Shown one piece after another: positions 6,763-9,550 of a DNA stretch of 9,550 bases; the stretch's first letter is position 1; every line of letters starts with the position of its first letter. Source of the stretch: Gemmatimonadota bacterium (GTDB lineage Bacteria > Gemmatimonadota > Gemmatimonadetes > Palauibacterales > Palauibacteraceae); the NCBI GenBank assembly GCA_030598525.1, contig JAUVPT010000051.1, positions 1-9,550 of the forward strand, given 5' to 3'. A program made the position numbers and the translations under genes. A model generated the notes under the pieces. The model ran no database searches and was not told the DNA's origin. It saw only the letters and a program-made list of their open reading frames with translations.

Positions 6763-7251
6763 GTGTTACGCCTTTCCTCGACCGCCGCCCTGGTGGCCGG
6801 CGCTCTGCTCGTTTCCGCGGCGGCGCTGCCCGAACGGGCCCCGGTCCCTGATCCCGACCTGTACGTGTCCGCGGGCTGTTCCGCCTGTCACGGAGCCGGA
6901 GCCGCTGGAGCTTTCGGGCCGACGCTCGCCGGCACGGGACTCTCGTTCGACACGTTCCTCGAACAGCTTCGCTCCCCCAGAGGCACCATGCCTCCGATTG
7001 CCGTCAGCTTCGTGTCCGACGAGCAGGCTCGCAGCCTGTTCGACTATGTGACGGGGTTGGAGGAACCGGAAGGTGGTTCCGTGTCCGGCACGGGGTGTCC
7101 GGGATGTCAGCATGGTCGCGGGCATCACGGAGCGGGTGCCGGGAACTGTGCCCATCATCAGGGCAGCGCCGGTTGCCAGGGGCAAGACTGCGGTCACGGC
7201 AGTGCCTGTCGCCATGGAGCCTGCAGTCGCCGGGGACAGGCCACCGGCTGA
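6763..7251 (+). CDS. Exported c-type cytochrome with a Cys/His-rich C-terminal tail
   Basis: A 162-residue protein starting at GTG after a good GGAGG (ATG is absent nearby). Residues 1 to about 21 form a signal peptide ending in an Ala-rich segment, so heme would be attached outside the cytoplasmic membrane. The heme c site is CSACH (39-43, with C39, C42 and the axial H43), and the TMPP motif (75-78) offers M76 as the likely sixth ligand, as in small mono-heme cytochromes. The domain ends near residue 103. The remainder (about 104-162) is unusual: residues 111-162 hold seven Cys (112, 115, 129, 138, 143, 149, 154) and seven His (117, 121, 122, 131, 132, 145, 151) among Gly and Ala, suggesting metal binding. 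It is the only plus-strand gene here, converging on the phe locus. Electron-transfer partners are unknown. Confidence 0.8.
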   Translation: MLRLSSTAALVAGALLVSAAALPERAPVPDPDLYVSAGCSACHGAGAAGAFGPTLAGTGLSFDTFLEQLRSPRGTMPPIAVSFVSDEQARSLFDYVTGLEEPEGGSVSGTGCPGCQHGRGHHGAGAGNCAHHQGSAGCQGQDCGHGSACRHGACSRRGQATG

Positions 7252-7286
7252 CGGCCTGCCGCCCCGCTGGCTGACATCGATCTGGA

Positions 7287-9350
7287 TCAGGATCGGGCCA
7301 TCGCGGCCTCGGCCATCAGGTCCGTGAAGGCATCGAATCGCAGGGCCTGCGGGCCGTCCGACAGAGCTCGCTCGGGCTCCGGATGGATCTCGATCATCAC
7401 TCCTTGGGCGCCTGCCGCCAGTGCGGCCTTCGCCAGGTCCGGTACCCAGCGCGACGTGCCGCACGCGTGAGACGGATCCACGATCAGAGGCAGGTGGCTT
7501 CGCTCGCGTACCACCGGTACAACGGTCAGATCGAGGGTAGCCCGGGTGGCCGTCTCGAACGTCCGGATCCCCCGCTCGCACAGGATCACCTGTTGATTGC
7601 CGTGCGAGAGAATGTACTCGGCGGCGGAAAGCCACTCGTCCACGGACGACATCATGCCACGCTTCAGGACCACGGCCCGGTGCGAGCGGCCGATTTCCTT
7701 GAGCAGCGAGAAGTTCTGCATGTTCCTGGCGCCCACCTGCAGTACGTCGGCCTTCTCCGCCACCGGCCCCACGTCCGACGGATGCAGGACCTCGGTGACG
7801 ACCGGGAGTCCGTACTCGCGCCCCGCCTCGGCCAGCAGGTCGAGCCCCTCGTAGCCCATGCCCTGGAACGAATACGGCGAGGTCCTTGGCTTGAAGCACC
7901 CACCCCTCAAGAGGTCGCCGCCCAGCTCGCTGACGATCCGTGCGCATGCGAACACTTGTTCGCGTGATTCCACCGAGCAGGGACCGGCAATGACGACAGG
8001 ACGGGCGCCACCGATTACCACGTGTCCGACCACGATCTCAGTGTCCGTGGTTCGAGTGATCCTCGAGGCCAGGCGGTAGGGCTTCCTCTCCAACGCTGCC
8101 GCGATCGCGTCCTTCGTATCCTCCCGAGCTGCTCCCACGACTCGCGGCACGCCCTCCGTCCTCGAGTCGCTGCGCCGCACGGCTTTGCGGGGTCTCGCCG
8201 GCCGTCGGTCCTCCCGTGACCAGGACGGATAGGAGCCAAGGACCTTCAGGTAGGTGGTATGCGCCGCGAGTTCGCGGAACACGTCCACCACGTTCTCGTC
8301 GGCCACGTCGCCCTCGAAGTCGAGGTAGAACAGGTACTGCCAGGGCGAGTTGGGCCGGGGCCGGGACTCGATCTTCGTCAGGTTGAGGCCGTGCCGGGCG
8401 AACACATCCAGGCACGCCGCGAGGGCCCCCCCTTCGTGCCGCACCGAGAATACGACCGAGGTCTTCGAGCCGGGGCCGGCGGCTTCGGTGAGAGGCTCGC
8501 GGGCGATAGTGACGAACCGGGTGAAGTTCTCCGCCTGGTTGGCGATTCCGCGTTGGAGAACGACCAGGCCATACAGCCGGGCGGCCTCCTCGCTGGCGAT
8601 CGCTGCGCGCGACAGGTCTCTGTCGTCCCTGACCTTCCGCGCCGCCATCGCCGTGTCCGTATAGGACTCGGCTCGCGCATGCACCTGTCGGGCCAGGAAT
8701 TGACTGCATTGGAGCAGCGCCTGGGGGTGCGAGTAGACCGTGCGGACGCCGGCTAGGGATGCCCCTTCGGGAGCCATAAGACAGTGATCCACCACCTGCA
8801 CCTCCTCGCCCACGATCGACAGGTCACACGCGGCCAGGAGGTCGTACACGTCGTTGATCGATCCCGCCGTCGTGTTCTCCACGGGGACGATCCCGCGATC
8901 GATATCGCCTTCCTGCACGGCGGTCCCGATCTGTCCGAACGTGTCGTATCCACGGTACACGATGTCGCCCCCGAGGGCCCCGAAGTGCCGGGTGGCAGCA
9001 ACGTGGCTGTAGGCCGCTTCCGTACCCTGGTATCCGACGACAAGAATATCGGGTGAGTCATCGGGCGAGCTCTCGTCATCGAGCAGGGCTCGCTGACGCC
9101 GAAGGGAATGATCCATGATCTCCCGGTACAGGCGGACGAGAAACGACTCGTCGATCCCCACGGCCCGGGCGCTCTCGGTGATCCGACCGAGGATCTCTTC
9201 CTCACGCTCCCGGTCCCTGAGACTGGGGGCGCCGGCGCCCTTGGCCTCCGCGACCTTGCTGACCAGCTCGAGGCGCTCCGCGAGCGACTCGACGATCCGG
9301 CGGTCCACGGTGTCCAGCTGCTTCCTGACCTCTTCCAGGTGCTCCGACAT
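7287..9350 (-). CDS. pheA/aroF: Fused chorismate mutase / prephenate dehydratase / ACT domain / class I-beta DAHP synthase
   Basis: A 687-residue cytoplasmic protein. Residues 1-90 are an AroQ chorismate mutase with the E. coli-type active-site set (R9, R26, K37, D46, E50, Q86). Residues about 101-285 are prephenate dehydratase (VENTTAGSINDVYDLL at 157-172, catalytic T278 in FTRF). Residues about 296-375 are an ACT domain with GAL (308-310) and ESRP (328-331), the known Phe-binding motifs. After a basic linker (about 377-415), residues about 422-687 form a DAHP synthase of the class I-beta type: GPCSVES with metal ligand C458, KPRTSPYSFQG (487-497), VLKRGM (561-566), DPSHACG with H628, E654 (IEIHP) and D665 (ALSD). 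One chain thus holds the first shikimate step and two Phe-branch steps. The ATG at 9350 is chosen for its GGAGG. The frame stays open upstream, but that part crosses the attenuator. Confidence 0.95.
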   Translation of the reverse strand: MSEHLEEVRKQLDTVDRRIVESLAERLELVSKVAEAKGAGAPSLRDREREEEILGRITESARAVGIDESFLVRLYREIMDHSLRRQRALLDDESSPDDSPDILVVGYQGTEAAYSHVAATRHFGALGGDIVYRGYDTFGQIGTAVQEGDIDRGIVPVENTTAGSINDVYDLLAACDLSIVGEEVQVVDHCLMAPEGASLAGVRTVYSHPQALLQCSQFLARQVHARAESYTDTAMAARKVRDDRDLSRAAIASEEAARLYGLVVLQRGIANQAENFTRFVTIAREPLTEAAGPGSKTSVVFSVRHEGGALAACLDVFARHGLNLTKIESRPRPNSPWQYLFYLDFEGDVADENVVDVFRELAAHTTYLKVLGSYPSWSREDRRPARPRKAVRRSDSRTEGVPRVVGAAREDTKDAIAAALERKPYRLASRITRTTDTEIVVGHVVIGGARPVVIAGPCSVESREQVFACARIVSELGGDLLRGGCFKPRTSPYSFQGMGYEGLDLLAEAGREYGLPVVTEVLHPSDVGPVAEKADVLQVGARNMQNFSLLKEIGRSHRAVVLKRGMMSSVDEWLSAAEYILSHGNQQVILCERGIRTFETATRATLDLTVVPVVRERSHLPLIVDPSHACGTSRWVPDLAKAALAAGAQGVMIEIHPEPERALSDGPQALRFDAFTDLMAEAAMARS

Positions 9351-9354
9351 CAGT

Positions 9355-9359
9355 CCTCC
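9355..9359 (-). promoter_or_regulatory. Shine-Dalgarno that sets the start of the fused phe/DAHP synthase gene
   Basis: GGAGG lies four bases before the ATG at 9350 and downstream of the attenuator terminator. It supports that ATG rather than the upstream in-frame ATG at 9533, and the protein begins exactly where AroQ domains normally begin. Confidence 0.75.
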
Positions 9360-9374
9360 ACACCACGGGGACAC

Positions 9375-9404
9375 AAAAAAACCCGCTCGATCTGTCGAGC
9401 GGGT
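9375..9404 (-). terminator. Intrinsic terminator of the phe attenuator (3:4 hairpin)
   Basis: On the minus strand CCCGCTCGA (9403-9395) pairs perfectly with TCGAGCGGG (9390-9382) around a 4-base loop (CAGA), extended by one A-T pair, and followed by seven T (9381-9375). It lies between the pheL stop and the Shine-Dalgarno of the structural gene, so it would stop transcription before the gene. Confidence 0.92.
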
Positions 9405-9465
9405 CGTGCGCATTCGGTCTTCAGCCTGTCTCAGGTGCGCGATCTCCCGCCCGGATTCCGCCGGG
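9375..9465 (-). promoter_or_regulatory. phe transcription attenuator with alternative pairings
   Basis: Segment 1 is CCCGG (9465-9461), directly after the fourth Phe codon of pheL. It pairs with CCGGG (9454-9450) as a 5-bp hairpin with a 6-base loop. Segment 2, CGGGCGGG (9453-9446), can instead pair with CCCGCTCG of segment 3 (9403-9396) over 8 bp with one G-T wobble, which would prevent the 3:4 terminator. A ribosome stalled at the last Phe codons would mask segment 1 and favour this antiterminator. The 1:2 helix is shorter than in the trp attenuator. Pairings were read by eye. Confidence 0.78.
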
Positions 9466-9514
9466 TAAACGGTGTAAAACCGCCAAATCGAGCAAACGCG
9501 CCGTTCAGTATCAT
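9431..9514 (-). CDS. pheL: Phenylalanine leader peptide with four Phe codons
   Basis: A 27-residue ORF runs from ATG (9514) to TGA (9433-9431). It has Phe at residues 7, 10, 13 and 16, all TTT (9496-9494, 9487-9485, 9478-9476, 9469-9467), within the stretch GAFARFGGFTPF. Four Phe in ten residues, upstream of an intrinsic terminator and a gene for chorismate mutase/prephenate dehydratase, is what a phe leader peptide should look like. Its translation, not its product, is expected to matter: slow decoding of TTT when charged tRNA-Phe is scarce would favour the antiterminator and expression of the fused enzyme. The ATG lies seven bases after the candidate -10 and has no convincing Shine-Dalgarno, so a leaderless transcript is inferred, as for trpL. 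Confidence 0.85.
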   Translation of the reverse strand: MILNGAFARFGGFTPFTRRNPGGRSRT

Positions 9515-9521
9515 GCCCACA

Positions 9522-9550
9522 CTTGTAGCGCACGACGGTCTCGCGGTAAA
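9522..9550 (-). promoter_or_regulatory. Candidate promoter of the phe/DAHP synthase locus
   Basis: On the minus strand TTTACC (9550-9545, at the window edge), a 17-base spacer and TACAAG (9527-9522) resemble a sigma-70 promoter with 4 of 6 matches in each element. Seven bases then lead to the pheL ATG. The geometry is identical to that of the trp promoter. The window ends at the -35, so its upstream context is not visible. Confidence 0.5.

Noticed and set aside
7252..7286. Bidirectional terminator between the convergent cytochrome and phe genes
   Set aside because: No stable hairpin with a T-run is visible on either strand in this 35-base gap.
6766..7947. 393-residue minus-strand ORF across the cytochrome gene and the end of the phe gene
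   Set aside because: It overlaps two genes with clear motifs (CSACH heme site; DAHP synthase active site) and has no domain of its own.
9351..9533. N-terminal extension of the fused phe/DAHP synthase from the in-frame ATG at 9533 (748 residues)
   Set aside because: The extension crosses the pheL ORF and the intrinsic terminator, has no resemblance to AroQ, and the ATG at 9350 has a strong GGAGG and matches the normal start of the domain. Its aromatic-rich part is an out-of-frame reading of the pheL region.
1..9550. CRISPR array, insertion sequence, tRNA, rRNA, prophage or defence system
   Set aside because: No tandem spacer-repeat pattern, transposase, terminal repeats or RNA gene was seen. 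The window is a compact biosynthetic region.

Overview
The window is a stretch of a GC-rich bacterial chromosome devoted mostly to aromatic amino acid biosynthesis. Tightly packed genes, GTG starts, 4-base start/stop overlaps, an exported metal-dependent amidohydrolase and unusual enzyme fusions would fit Gemmatimonadota or a similar GC-rich, environmental phylum. That placement is an inference from style and recollection and has not been tested.

Layout, read along the minus strand from the right-hand end. First (9550-7287) come a candidate promoter, a 27-residue leader peptide with four Phe codons, an intrinsic terminator that can be replaced by an antiterminator, and then a 687-residue protein joining chorismate mutase, prephenate dehydratase, an ACT domain and a class I-beta DAHP synthase. 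Next is a plus-strand gene (6763-7251) for a small exported c-type cytochrome with a Cys/His-rich tail. A minus-strand gene for an exported amidohydrolase follows (6635-5304), divergent from the cytochrome gene. Last (5279-1) is the trp operon: promoter, a 28-residue leader peptide with three tandem Trp codons, a complete attenuator, trpE, trpG, a fused trpD-trpC-trpF, and trpB, which runs off the left edge. trpA is not seen and may lie beyond it. The gene order E-G-D-C-F-B matches the classical enterobacterial operon, but the fusion joints differ.

Together the genes cover the entry to the shikimate pathway (DAHP synthase), the Phe branch from chorismate to phenylpyruvate, and the Trp branch from chorismate to at least indole-glycerol phosphate and the beta subunit of tryptophan synthase. 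Both loci appear to be controlled by ribosome-mediated transcription attenuation that senses the end product of the branch. Neither leader ORF was in the supplied gene predictions; both were found by reading the DNA upstream of each operon. The two leaders share a promoter layout: a -35-like hexamer, 17 bases, a -10-like hexamer, then 7 bases before the leader ATG. This predicts that both leader peptides are translated from leaderless transcripts. That shared design, with the two unusual multi-enzyme fusions, is the most interesting content of the window.
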